42,087 bases of DNA from Phocoenobacter uteri. Lineage in GTDB: Bacteria; Pseudomonadota; Gammaproteobacteria; Enterobacterales; Pasteurellaceae. Each line of letters begins with the position of its first letter. Positions within the stretch are counted from its first letter, which is position 1. Location: contig NZ_UGTA01000002.1 of assembly GCF_900454895.1 (NCBI RefSeq), forward strand, positions 1-42,087, given 5' to 3'. Below, in pieces: positions 1 through 7,989 of this stretch. The notes under the pieces are model-generated. The model was not told where the DNA came from. It was given only the letters and a program-made list of their open reading frames with translations, and ran no database searches. Both the position numbers and the translations under genes were made by a program.

Positions 1-664
1 GTCTAGTCATTATATGATTTTCTTCATTATTAATGACTTCTAGAAAGGTCTGCTTATTTTTAAGCATTTGGCTAAAATCAGCACCAAAGGTCTCAGCAGA
101 TAATTTTGGTAATTCAATAATTGTATTAATTGAGTTTTTATTATTTTTATAGACAGCCATTTCTGTAAATGATTTTCCTTTATATTCAATATCACCCCAA
201 AAAGGATTTAGCCAAACAACAAAATTTGAATTTTTCCCGAAACTTTTAACTAATGAATTTAATCCATTTAATGTATCTAGTAATGCTTGTCCAGAAGTAA
301 TCACTGTATGAATTACTATTTCATGCCCCATTGATTCTATTAATTCTGGGATCTCATTTGAGATTAAATAATGAGATAAAGGGAAAAAAGATGCTGCACC
401 ATTATCAATGATTATATCGTATTCAGTTTCACTTATTATTTCTATAAGTCTATCAAAATTACGAGTATTTATCTGCTGATCTTCAATTAATTCTAGGTGA
501 CTAACATTTAATGCTTTATAAGCTTCAAATGATGCATTTACAGGATCTGTATCAATGCAGCTTATTTTATCGCCTTTCGATATTTTATACTGAGCTAACA
601 AACTAGATACTACAGTTTTTCCGACTCCACCTTTACCTTGTAGAATAAAATTAATTTTTGCCAT
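1..664 (-). CDS. traL: TraL, ParA-like ATPase (copy 1, cut by window edge)
   Basis: This is codons 1-221 of the 240-residue TraL; the missing C-terminal end is seen in the complete copy at 32664-33386. The start ATG at 664-662 follows a GAGGTG ribosome site. The N-terminus has a deviant Walker A motif, KGGVGKT, at residues 11-17. The truncation is only the window border. See the full copy for the annotation. Confidence 0.9.
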   Translation of the reverse strand, partial: MAKINFILQGKGGVGKTVVSSLLAQYKISKGDKISCIDTDPVNASFEAYKALNVSHLELIEDQQINTRNFDRLIEIISETEYDIIIDNGAASFFPLSHYLISNEIPELIESMGHEIVIHTVITSGQALLDTLNGLNSLVKSFGKNSNFVVWLNPFWGDIEYKGKSFTEMAVYKNNKNSINTIIELPKLSAETFGADFSQMLKNKQTFLEVINNEENHIMTR

Positions 665-680
665 AATACACCTCTTTATA

Positions 681-1025
681 CTAAATTAAATTTTTTGTAT
701 CAATTACCTTAGGATTAAATTCAAATTTATTAGATTCCTTAATTTTTATTTTTTGCGTTTCTGCAGAAATTTGATTTATATCTTTTTTATCACAAATGTT
801 TTTATAGTCTCCCAATACTACTTTAATTGATTTTGTAAATTGTTGGTAGCTATAAGGATAGATATTCTTTTCTTTGAATACTTCATAAATATCTTTGAAA
901 CAATAGCCTTCATTCAACGCAGATATAATATGTGTTTTATACGCCAGAATAAAAAACCTAGATTTAGGTTTTTGAGTATTCGTAACTCTGCTAGCTAGTT
1001 CTTTTAGAAGTTCTTTTTCTTTCAT
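681..1025 (-). CDS. traK: TraK, oriT-binding relaxosome protein
   Basis: A 114-residue basic protein with the core layout of IncP TraK: an aromatic/hydrophobic stretch, then ALNEGY, then a short helix and a SYQQF element (about residues 27-68). In RP4, TraK binds and bends the leading side of oriT and helps build the relaxosome. The position fits exactly: it is transcribed away from the oriT region and followed by traL 16 bp downstream. No good ribosome site precedes the ATG; instead a KorB operator ends only a few bases upstream, so bound KorB would cover both promoter-proximal and initiation-region DNA. The family call rests on motif layout and on synteny with RP4, not on a database search. 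An identical copy lies at 33403-33747. Confidence 0.8.
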   Translation of the reverse strand: MKEKELLKELASRVTNTQKPKSRFFILAYKTHIISALNEGYCFKDIYEVFKEKNIYPYSYQQFTKSIKVVLGDYKNICDKKDINQISAETQKIKIKESNKFEFNPKVIDTKNLI

Positions 1026-1026
1026 T

Positions 1027-1043
1027 ATTTTAGCCGCTAAAAT
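1027..1043. promoter_or_regulatory. KorB operator at traK
   Basis: The 17-bp palindrome ATTTTAGCCGCTAAAAT contains the RK2 KorB operator consensus TTTAGCSGCTAAA without mismatch (core 1029-1041). It sits directly before the traK start codon, between it and a candidate promoter (1052-1078 on the minus strand). The plasmid encodes its own KorB at 29838-30713, so KorB repression of traKLM is the obvious role. Confidence 0.9.
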
Positions 1044-1051
1044 TAATTTTA

Positions 1052-1078
1052 TTTATACAAAAAAACTGTAATAAACAA
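1052..1078 (-). promoter_or_regulatory. Candidate traK promoter
   Basis: Read on the minus strand there is TTGTTT (1078-1073) and TATAAA (1057-1052), separated by 15 bp, which is shorter than usual. The KorB operator would lie at about the transcription start. The match is modest; in DNA this AT-rich it could be chance. Confidence 0.3.
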
Positions 1079-1162
1079 AAATCGCCTATATTAAAAAATA
1101 ATTGCCAATTATTAAACTATAATAAACATTATTATACAATAATAAACATAATTAACCAATAT

Positions 1163-1190
1163 TTGCTTTTTTTTCTTCTGGCGTTATACT
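1163..1190 (+). promoter_or_regulatory. Candidate traJ-traI promoter
   Basis: TTGCTT (1163-1168) and TATACT (1185-1190) are separated by 16 bp, a good sigma-70 arrangement. Transcription would start near 1197, run through the oriT inverted repeats and enter traJ at 1336. Between this site and the traK promoter are several ATAATAAACA-like direct repeats (around 1069-1150), which are candidates for TraK binding. Confidence 0.5.
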
Positions 1191-1199
1191 TTAAAACGT

Positions 1200-1300
1200 G
1201 GGCAAGATATGTAAATATGGCCATCTTTTTCAAAGATATCCATATTTACTTGGACTAATTCGCTAAAGCTCAAGTCCAATCTTGCTCTGCGAGGCTAAAG
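1200..1300 (+). other. oriT: Origin of transfer (oriT) with predicted nic
   Basis: The traK-traJ gap (1026-1335) has the architecture of an IncP oriT. A 7-bp inverted repeat, TTGGACT (1250-1256) and AGTCCAA (1273-1279), would be the TraJ site. It runs directly into ATCTTG^C (1279-1285), which resembles the IncP-type nick sequence ATCCTG^C, so nic is predicted between 1284 and 1285. Immediately to the left, GTAAATATGG (1211-1220) and CCATATTTAC (1240-1249) form a perfect 10-bp repeat with an inner ATCTTT/AAAGAT stem, making one long hairpin (1211-1249). The position between divergent traK and traJ is the RP4 position. The exact nick is inferred. An identical oriT lies at 33922-34022. Confidence 0.8.
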
Positions 1301-1335
1301 GCTGCCGCCTTATTAAAATATATTTGGAATGAATT

Positions 1336-1710
1336 ATGAACATTAAGCGTGATAATTTAAGAAGAGAAATTCTTAAAGTTTGTTTATCTAAATCAGATAA
1401 AGAAGAAATAAAAATTAAAGCTAACTCTTTAGGAATGACGACATCAACATTTTTAAGAAATTTAGGGCTAGGATTTAAACCAACAAGTACGCTAGATCAA
1501 GATGCTATTTTAGAGTTAGTTAAAATAAATACTGCTCAATCAAGGCTAGGTAATTTAATGGCATTGGCTTTAAAAAATCCAGAAAAGATGTCTTTATATG
1601 GTGATAAAGATATAGCCACAAAAATTGATACTTTGCTTGATGAGATTGCAAAATTACAAATTACAATGTTAAGCATTGTCAATAATGTTAATGGAAATGC
1701 AGATAAATGA
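1336..1710 (+). CDS. traJ: TraJ, oriT-recognition relaxosome protein
   Basis: A 124-residue protein, almost the length of RP4 TraJ. Residues about 15-48 (KVCLSKSDKEEIKIKANSLG, then STFLRNLGLG) form the ribbon-helix-helix pattern of the TraJ/MobC accessory family, which binds the inverted repeat next to nic and brings in the relaxase. The gene lies directly after oriT, and its stop overlaps the traI start (ATGA at 1707-1710), so the two are translationally coupled. The pair is repeated at 34058-34432. Confidence 0.85.
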   Translation: MNIKRDNLRREILKVCLSKSDKEEIKIKANSLGMTTSTFLRNLGLGFKPTSTLDQDAILELVKINTAQSRLGNLMALALKNPEKMSLYGDKDIATKIDTLLDEIAKLQITMLSIVNNVNGNADK

Positions 1711-3965
1711 TTGCAAAAAAAATACCAATGAAAACAGTTAGTAAATCTAGTTTTAGTAGATTGGTAAATTATATATCAGATACACAAAATAAAAATAATA
1801 GGATTGATAATATTCGTATTACAAATTGTACATCAGATAATATCGAATGGGCTAAATTAGAGATCCAAGCAACTCAAAATAAAAATACTCGTAGTGAATC
1901 AGATAAAACATACCATTTATTATTGTCTTTTCCTACTGGAGAATTCCTTGAACATAAAAAACTTTATGAGATAGAAGATCGCTTTTGTAATGCTTTGGGA
2001 TATGGTGATCATCAGAGAATTAGTGCTATTCATAATGATACTGATAATTTACATATTCATATAGCTATTAATAAGATTAATCCGAAATCTTTTAATATTC
2101 ATGAGCCTTTTAATGATTATAAGATTTTATCTTCTGTTTGTTCTCTTGTTGAAAATGAATATGACTTGATAGCAACAAATCATATAGGGTCTAAAACAAT
2201 ATCTCAAAATAAAGTTCAGGATATGGAAAGATTTTCTGGTCTTGAAAGTTTGGTTAGCTGGATAAGAAGAGAGTGCTTAGATGATATATTTAGAAGTTCT
2301 AATTGGGAAGAGTTACATAAAGTTTTAAATGAGTCTAATCTTTACATTAGGTTAAAAGGTAATGGATTTGTTATAGGGGATAAAGAGAGTAATTTAGAGG
2401 TTAAAGCCAGTACTATAAGTCGAGATTTATCCAAGCCTAATTTAGAAAAAAAATTTGGTGAATTTATTTGTAATAGAAAAGAGTTTTTAGGAAAAACCAA
2501 TAAAAAGTATAAAAAAGAACCAGTTTTTAAAGGGAAAATTGATACCACTGATCTTTTCTTATCCTATAAGAATGAAAGAAATAATTTTAATGCTAAGAGA
2601 AAACAAAGTTTCTTTAAATTAAAGAACGATCACCAGAATAAAATATTAAAAGCTAAAAATAATGCACAGATTAAAAGAAACATTATTAGAGGACTGAGTA
2701 AGGGAATTTCTAAAAGAGTTGCTTATGCGGCAACATCTTATGATTTAAAAAAGAGAATTAAAAATATTAATGATGAATATAGAAGAGAGAGAGAAGCGTT
2801 ATATAAATCTACGAAACCTTTGGTTTGGAATGACTGGCTAAAAAAAGAGGCTTTGGCAGGTAATGAAAAGGCCGCTAAGGTATTACAACAGCAAAATTTC
2901 AGGAAAAGCAAATTCTCTATATGGGGAAATGATAATAATGTAATTGTTGATATAGACAAAAAAGTAGAGTCAGTTACTCGAAGAGGATCTTTTATCTTAA
3001 AGAAATCAGGAATTAGGGATGTAGGAAAAAGAATAGATATAACCCGTAAAAGTGATGATGAAACTATTTTAGAGGCATTAAAATTAGCACAGAGTAAATA
3101 TGGGACGTTGTTAAATATAGAAGGAGATGAATTATTTAAGCAACAGATTGTTAAAGTTGCAGCAAAAGCAAAATTAAGTATTCAATTTAACGATATAGGA
3201 ATGGAAAGACATAGACAAATTCTTATTAAGGAGCAAATCAATAATGATAGACAAAGATTATTCAGAAATTCTTGGAATGGAGATTCTAGATCAAGAGCTT
3301 ACTCAAGAGCAAATAGCACAGATGGAAATGGATGCTCAAATGGCATCAGAACAGCTCCTTCAAGAAATGAATCAAGATGTACTGAATCCAACAGTAGAAA
3401 GTTTAAGCAATATGAGCGAGGGTTATTTGCTCAGTCCAACATTAGCCAGTTTACCGAAAGAGCACCGACCGAAGAAGTACACAGTATGTCAGGATTGTCC
3501 TGTGGCAATGTGGCATCACTCGAACAACGAAACAAAGTGTTATTGCAGAGTAATGCACATAATTATATGGACAGGAAGTCAACCAGTAGAGATGATGGAA
3601 TGCGATGGGCGGCATATATCAATGGATTAGATCAAGATAAAAAAGATGCAATTTTAACTTATGTATCAGAAAGAAATAGTAAGCGTAATAATTTAAAACA
3701 AGTGTTCGATATATCAAAACACTTGGTATATAATAACAGCATAAATGGTGATGTTAAATTTATGGGAGTTCGTAAAGTAAATAACCAAAATCTGATTCTC
3801 TTACAGAAATCAGGAGATGATAATGTTTATGTTAAAGCCGCTGCTTATGGAGAGTTATCAAAATTAAAAAAAGCAGGTTTACAGTCAATAATTAATTTAG
3901 ATTCCGAAGGCAAAATTTCATTGAAAGATGCTAAAAATAGCAAACAAAGAAGGAATAAAAAATGA
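1707..3965 (+). CDS. traI: TraI relaxase (MOBP)
   Basis: A 752-residue relaxase that should nick oriT and stay bound to the 5' end of the transferred strand. The MOBP motifs fall at the same numbers as I recall for RP4 TraI: Tyr22 (in LVNYI), Ser74 (in LLLSFP), and the third motif HNDTDNLHIHIAIN at 109-122 with His116 and His118. The rest is basic and helical, with a variable C-terminus. Residues about 512-640 are unusually rich in Ser, Arg and Asn, and the DNA there is less AT-rich; this is the stretch that also encodes TraH in another frame. It overlaps traJ and traG by 4 bp each. An identical copy is at 34429-36687. Confidence 0.93.
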   Translation: MIAKKIPMKTVSKSSFSRLVNYISDTQNKNNRIDNIRITNCTSDNIEWAKLEIQATQNKNTRSESDKTYHLLLSFPTGEFLEHKKLYEIEDRFCNALGYGDHQRISAIHNDTDNLHIHIAINKINPKSFNIHEPFNDYKILSSVCSLVENEYDLIATNHIGSKTISQNKVQDMERFSGLESLVSWIRRECLDDIFRSSNWEELHKVLNESNLYIRLKGNGFVIGDKESNLEVKASTISRDLSKPNLEKKFGEFICNRKEFLGKTNKKYKKEPVFKGKIDTTDLFLSYKNERNNFNAKRKQSFFKLKNDHQNKILKAKNNAQIKRNIIRGLSKGISKRVAYAATSYDLKKRIKNINDEYRREREALYKSTKPLVWNDWLKKEALAGNEKAAKVLQQQNFRKSKFSIWGNDNNVIVDIDKKVESVTRRGSFILKKSGIRDVGKRIDITRKSDDETILEALKLAQSKYGTLLNIEGDELFKQQIVKVAAKAKLSIQFNDIGMERHRQILIKEQINNDRQRLFRNSWNGDSRSRAYSRANSTDGNGCSNGIRTAPSRNESRCTESNSRKFKQYERGLFAQSNISQFTERAPTEEVHSMSGLSCGNVASLEQRNKVLLQSNAHNYMDRKSTSRDDGMRWAAYINGLDQDKKDAILTYVSERNSKRNNLKQVFDISKHLVYNNSINGDVKFMGVRKVNNQNLILLQKSGDDNVYVKAAAYGELSKLKKAGLQSIINLDSEGKISLKDAKNSKQRRNKK
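3244..3630 (+). CDS. traH: TraH-like protein encoded inside traI (overprinted)
   Basis: An acidic 128-residue frame lying wholly within traI in a different frame. In RP4, traH is likewise contained inside traI and its acidic product stabilises the TraI-TraJ-oriT complex. Support from sequence: AAGGAG precedes the ATG by 10 bp; the first 60 residues are strongly acidic and Gln/Met-rich (an EILDQELTQEQIAQMEMDAQ stretch); the C-terminus has an orderly cysteine pattern, CQDCPVAMWHH, then CYCRVMHIIIW, then MECDG, which looks like a folded metal-binding or disulfide element and is not expected by chance. The TraI frame over the same DNA is low in complexity, as expected if the TraH frame carries the constraint. 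Identity as TraH is by position and character; I cannot align it. Confidence 0.7.
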   Translation: MIDKDYSEILGMEILDQELTQEQIAQMEMDAQMASEQLLQEMNQDVLNPTVESLSNMSEGYLLSPTLASLPKEHRPKKYTVCQDCPVAMWHHSNNETKCYCRVMHIIIWTGSQPVEMMECDGRHISMD

Positions 3966-5866
3966 AAAAGAGAAAATTAAATAATCAGATTGGAAACAGA
4001 AAACATGATGTGAGAAAAAATAATTATGTTTTTCAACGTCTTGTATTATTTTTATTAACAATAATTTTAGGTTTTTGGGCTGCAACTCAATGGACTGCTT
4101 ATAAGTTTGGATTTCAAGCAGGATTGGGTGTAAATATTGAAGGAGTTTATTCTCCTCATAAAATTATTGAATGGTATTTATCTTGGGGTAAATATTATGA
4201 AAATATTTTTATGCAAAGTATATCGATTGGCTTTTTGACGACAATTGTTTTATTAATTTTTTTTGCAATATATGTTGTTGCTCAAAGTAATTCTTCCAAA
4301 TCAAAGGCAAATGAATTTTTACATGGTTCTGCTGAGTGGGCAACAGAAAAGGATGTTAAAAATGCAGGACTACTCGAAGGGGAGGGGGTTTATGTCGGAG
4401 GATGGATTGATGATAAAGGGCAGTTTAACTATCTTCGACATAGTGGGCCAGAGCATGTACTTACATTTGCCCCAACTCGATCAGGTAAAGGTGTCGGCTT
4501 AATCCTACCAACATTATTGAGTTGGCCACATTCAACCTTTGTAAGTGATTTAAAAGGTGAGTTATATGCTTTGACTTCTGGATGGAGAAAAAATCATGCA
4601 AATAATAAAATTCTAAAATTTGAGCCAGCATCTTCTTCAGGATGTGCAAGATGGAATCCGTTAGATGAAATTAGAATAGGTTCAGAAAATGAAATTGCAG
4701 ATGCACAAAATCTTGCAATTTTAGTTGTAGATCCAAATGGTAAGGGACTAAGAGACCATTGGCAAAAAACATCATATATGCTTTTGGTTGGGTTAATTTT
4801 ACATGTTATTTATAAATCTAAAATAGATGATACAGTCATACCTAGCCTTGCTGGTGTAGATGCTTTATTGGCAGATCCTAAATATGCTTCTGATGATGAA
4901 AAGAAAGCAATGCAAGGCTTATGGAATGAAATGTTACATAATTTACATATAGATGGATTAAAAGCTCATCCTGTTGTTTCTGCAGCAGGAAAGGATATGT
5001 TAGATAAGCCAGAAGATGAAGGCGGCTCGGTATTATCTACATTAAAAACTTATTTATCTCTTTATAGAGATCCTATTGTTGCAAAAAACACAAATGTTTC
5101 TGATTTTAAATTAAGACAATTGATGGATTACTCTGATCCTGTTTCGCTTTATGCAATAGCACAGCCAACAGATAAGGAAAGATTAAAACCATTAATGAGA
5201 ATAATGGTAAATATGGTTATTAGATTAAATGCTGGAGGTATGGATTTTAAAAATGGACGAGCGGTTGCAAACTACAAACATAGATTATTAATGATGTTAG
5301 ATGAACTCCCAAGTTTAGGTAAATTAGAGATTCTACAAGAATCATTAGCATTTTTGGCTGGATATGGAATTAAGGCTTATTTAATTTGCCAAGATACAAC
5401 GCAATTAAGAAGTAGAGAAACAGGATATGGGCCAGAGGAAAGTATAACATCTAATTGCCATGTTCAAATTGCCTATCAACCTAATAGACTAGAAACAGCA
5501 GAGTACTTATCTAAAATGACAGGAATAACAACTGTTACAAAAGAGAAAATTACAACAAGTGGTAAGCGAGTCTCTGTTATGGATAGCCAAGTGTCAAGAA
5601 GTGTTGAGGAAATATCCAGGCCATTAATGACAGCAGATGAAGTACAACGAATGCCTGGACCTAAAAAGGATTTGGATGGCTCTATTGTTGAATCTGGCGA
5701 TATGTTAGTTTTTGTTACAGGATATCCAGCAATATATGGTAAACAACCCCTGTATTTCAAAGATCCTATATTTCAAAAAAGATCAGAAATCCCTGCACCA
5801 GTAAAAAGCGATCTTCTTATTAAAAGTAATAGATTACGAGAGAATGAAAAAGTTAGTTTGGATTAG
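3962..5866 (+). CDS. traG: TraG, VirD4-type coupling protein
   Basis: A 634-residue type IV coupling protein, the same size as RP4 TraG (635). It joins the relaxosome to the Trb channel and pumps DNA. Two membrane segments (about 24-44 and 86-107) precede the ATPase part. Walker A is PTRSGKGV at 171-178; Walker B is LLMMLDE at 442-448, followed by the family motif LPSLGKLEILQESLA and by ICQDTTQL. Its ATG overlaps the traI stop and its 3' end overlaps traF by 23 bp. An identical copy is at 36684-38588. Confidence 0.95.
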   Translation: MKKRKLNNQIGNRKHDVRKNNYVFQRLVLFLLTIILGFWAATQWTAYKFGFQAGLGVNIEGVYSPHKIIEWYLSWGKYYENIFMQSISIGFLTTIVLLIFFAIYVVAQSNSSKSKANEFLHGSAEWATEKDVKNAGLLEGEGVYVGGWIDDKGQFNYLRHSGPEHVLTFAPTRSGKGVGLILPTLLSWPHSTFVSDLKGELYALTSGWRKNHANNKILKFEPASSSGCARWNPLDEIRIGSENEIADAQNLAILVVDPNGKGLRDHWQKTSYMLLVGLILHVIYKSKIDDTVIPSLAGVDALLADPKYASDDEKKAMQGLWNEMLHNLHIDGLKAHPVVSAAGKDMLDKPEDEGGSVLSTLKTYLSLYRDPIVAKNTNVSDFKLRQLMDYSDPVSLYAIAQPTDKERLKPLMRIMVNMVIRLNAGGMDFKNGRAVANYKHRLLMMLDELPSLGKLEILQESLAFLAGYGIKAYLICQDTTQLRSRETGYGPEESITSNCHVQIAYQPNRLETAEYLSKMTGITTVTKEKITTSGKRVSVMDSQVSRSVEEISRPLMTADEVQRMPGPKKDLDGSIVESGDMLVFVTGYPAIYGKQPLYFKDPIFQKRSEIPAPVKSDLLIKSNRLRENEKVSLD

Positions 5867-6365
5867 CAAATACTTTATTATTATTTTAAGTATTGGATTT
5901 TTATTTATAGTTTCTGGTTATTTTCTCGGTATTAGAATTAATACTACGCCGAGTATTCCTGTTGGAATTTATAAAATTATAGATAAAACACCAGAAAAAG
6001 GAGATGTTATTTTATTCTGTCCACCAAATAATTTTTTATTCCAAGAAGCTAGAAATAGAATGTGGATTAATAAAGGTTTTTGTGATGGTGAATTAGGAAT
6101 GATGATGAAGATTTTAGTGGCATCAGAAGGGGATAAGGTATCTATTAATTCTTTTGGAGTAACTATTAATGGTAATTATTATTTACATAGTAAGAGAATT
6201 TCAGGATTAAATATACCCGTTAAATCTTTTAATAATTATATTTTAAAGAAAGGTGAAATGCTTACTATGACTGATAAAAATCCAATGTCTTTTGATGGTA
6301 GATATTATGGAATATTGAATTATAAAAATATAAACAATGTCGTTATACCTATTTTTACTTGGTGA
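5844..6365 (+). CDS. traF: TraF, pilin-maturation (cyclising) peptidase
   Basis: A 173-residue member of the S26 signal-peptidase-like family. An N-terminal membrane helix (about 9-29) leads to TTPSIPVGIYK, where Ser37 is the nucleophile, and Lys89 (in MMMKILVASEGD) is the likely general base; these are the numbers I recall for RP4 TraF. NPMSFDGRYYG at 146-156 is the last conserved box. In RP4, TraF trims and head-to-tail cyclises the TrbC pilin; this plasmid has a TrbC closely resembling RP4's, so the same chemistry is expected in the periplasm. The TGA stop touches a KorB operator. An identical copy is at 38566-39087. Confidence 0.9.
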   Translation: MKKLVWISKYFIIILSIGFLFIVSGYFLGIRINTTPSIPVGIYKIIDKTPEKGDVILFCPPNNFLFQEARNRMWINKGFCDGELGMMMKILVASEGDKVSINSFGVTINGNYYLHSKRISGLNIPVKSFNNYILKKGEMLTMTDKNPMSFDGRYYGILNYKNINNVVIPIFTW

Positions 6366-6381
6366 TTTTAGCCGCTAAAAT
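6365..6381. promoter_or_regulatory. KorB operator after traF
   Basis: A perfect ATTTTAGCCGCTAAAAT, 17 bp, starting on the last base of the traF stop codon and 17 bp before the orf143 ATG. It splits the long traJ-to-ssb run into two blocks, so KorB could act as a roadblock or control an internal promoter. I do not see a convincing promoter overlapping it. Confidence 0.88.
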
Positions 6382-6398
6382 GAGAAGGAAAAACAGAA

Positions 6399-6830
6399 AT
6401 GAAGAAATTCTTAATTAAACTTTTAGGTGGAGTTTCAAAGGAAGAGCATCAATCAATATTAGATTACTTTCAGTCAAGAATGATTAATCCTCAAAATTTA
6501 GATTTTGCAAGTAGTTTAATGAAACGATGGAATGAATTTAGATGTAGTATTAACTATATGTATAAGGAAATTTGTATAAATAATGCTGATTTTTTTACAA
6601 ATAATTCTTCTTTATTACATGATTTAGTATTACAAGATTATTATTTTAGACGATTGTATTTACTCCAAAATGGGAAGGATTTTTTTGATAATGTTGAAGA
6701 ACATGAAAAATTATTTTTTTCTCAACAAGGGGAGTCTTTAAATAAAGCATTTTGGGATATAGATGCTAAATATTTAGAGTTAATTTATGACAATAAATTT
6801 ATAAAAAACTGGGATAAAGGTATTAAATAG
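6399..6830 (+). CDS. Hypothetical protein, 143 residues
   Basis: Not recognised. The product is soluble, Asn/Phe/Tyr-rich and predicted helical, with no signal peptide or membrane segment and no motif I can name. A ribosome site (GAGAAGGAAAA) precedes the ATG, and the gene starts just after a KorB operator. In RP4 no gene lies between traF and traE, so this is an insertion into the standard order. It ends 11 bp before the topoisomerase fragment, and could have arrived with whatever removed the front of traE. Copy 2 at 39121-39551 has lost one T. Confidence 0.75.
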   Translation: MKKFLIKLLGGVSKEEHQSILDYFQSRMINPQNLDFASSLMKRWNEFRCSINYMYKEICINNADFFTNNSSLLHDLVLQDYYFRRLYLLQNGKDFFDNVEEHEKLFFSQQGESLNKAFWDIDAKYLELIYDNKFIKNWDKGIK

Positions 6831-6841
6831 TAGAGGTTTAT

Positions 6842-7756
6842 ATGCGTTTTGGGTATGAATATGGAGCAAGGAGTATTGTTACTACTGATTTAGGGTGGAA
6901 AACATTGTACCAGAATGATGCAAATAATGATGATGGTGTTGAGGATATTGCTGATTTAAATTTTGATAATTTAAATGAGGGGTGTAAAGGAGAGTGCTTA
7001 TCTGCGGATTGGAAAAAATTAGAAACAAAACCAAAAGCATTATATACCATGGATAGCTTGTTAAATGATTTAACAAGGGTAGCAAATTATGTTTTAGATC
7101 CTAACTTAAAGAAAGTTCTTATAGATAAAGATAAAAATAAAGAAGGGGAGCATGGTGGTATTGGTACTCCAGCAACAAGGGATGAAATATTGAAAGGATT
7201 GTTTGAAAGGGGGTTTCTATCAATGAAAGGTAAAACCGTTATAAGTACAGAAAAAGGTAGAGCTTTTTATGATGTTTTGCCCGATTCAGCTAAATATCCT
7301 GATATGACCGCATTATGGCATCAAAAATTTTTAGAGATTGAAAATGGGATTCTAAATAAAGAAGATCTAATTAATAGTGTTATTCAATTTATTACAGATG
7401 AGGTAAGTCAAATTAAACTAAAAGGGCTTAATTTAAGTCATATTAAAGCATATATTTGTCCTAAATGTGGTTCGGCATTGTCTCAAATAAATGGTAAATA
7501 TGGTTTATTCTGGTTGTGTAATGCTTATAAGACAAAAGGATGTGATGCTCGTTTTCCTGATAAAAATAATACTCCAGACTTAACCTATATAAGACCAGTG
7601 ATTTCAGAATATAAGTGTCATTTATGTAGTAGTGGACTTATTAAAAGAAGAAGTAAAAAGAATCCAAAATTATTTTTTTGGAGTTGTTCGAATTATCCTA
7701 ATTGTAAACAACTTTATCCAGATGTTATGGGTAAGCCCAAATTTAAGATTGATTAA
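6842..7756 (+). CDS. traE: C-terminal fragment of a type IA topoisomerase (TraE-like)
   Basis: A 304-residue protein that corresponds only to the back part of topoisomerase III/TraE. The conserved box EHGGIGTPATRDEILKGLFE (about 103-122), which follows the active-site region in type IA enzymes, is present, and two C4 zinc ribbons follow (Cys206, 209, 226, 234 and Cys259, 262, 282, 288). The Toprim domain and the catalytic tyrosine are absent, so it cannot cut DNA by itself. It has its own ribosome site (AGAGG) and no internal stop, so it is probably expressed; a retained DNA-binding role is possible. The gene order traF-traE-traD-traC matches RP4. Copy 2 carries five single-base losses. Confidence 0.8.
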   Translation: MRFGYEYGARSIVTTDLGWKTLYQNDANNDDGVEDIADLNFDNLNEGCKGECLSADWKKLETKPKALYTMDSLLNDLTRVANYVLDPNLKKVLIDKDKNKEGEHGGIGTPATRDEILKGLFERGFLSMKGKTVISTEKGRAFYDVLPDSAKYPDMTALWHQKFLEIENGILNKEDLINSVIQFITDEVSQIKLKGLNLSHIKAYICPKCGSALSQINGKYGLFWLCNAYKTKGCDARFPDKNNTPDLTYIRPVISEYKCHLCSSGLIKRRSKKNPKLFFWSCSNYPNCKQLYPDVMGKPKFKID

Positions 7757-7765
7757 GGAGTTAAT

Positions 7766-7981
7766 ATGCCAAACTTAATAGATGAATTGATTGGTTCTGA
7801 TAATGAGCAATCTATAATTGAAACTGAAGCACTTGAATCAAAAATGATTGAGGCAAATAATCCAGGAGCTATTATAGAATTTTCTCCTGAAGAAGCCGAT
7901 TATTTAGGTGCTTTTGAGGATGACTCTATGGATATGGAAGATATCATAGAGGGAGCTTTAGATTTATTAAATTCTAATTAG
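7766..7981 (+). CDS. Small acidic protein in the traD position
   Basis: A 71-residue, strongly acidic protein with a motif FSPEEADYLGAFEDD near residues 39-53. It lies between the traE fragment and traC, with AAGGAG just upstream and 8 bp to the next gene, which is where RP4 has traD. I assign it to that slot by position; the sequence likeness to TraD-type proteins is from memory and weak. No catalytic motif is visible. Its charge would suit a DNA mimic or a partner of a basic protein, but nothing shows this directly. Confidence 0.8.
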   Translation: MPNLIDELIGSDNEQSIIETEALESKMIEANNPGAIIEFSPEEADYLGAFEDDSMDMEDIIEGALDLLNSN

Positions 7982-7989
7982 GAGTAGAT

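Noticed and set aside
4263..4502. 79-codon frame inside traG
   Set aside because: Unlike traH it has no ribosome site, no ordered motif, and traG shows no loss of complexity over it.
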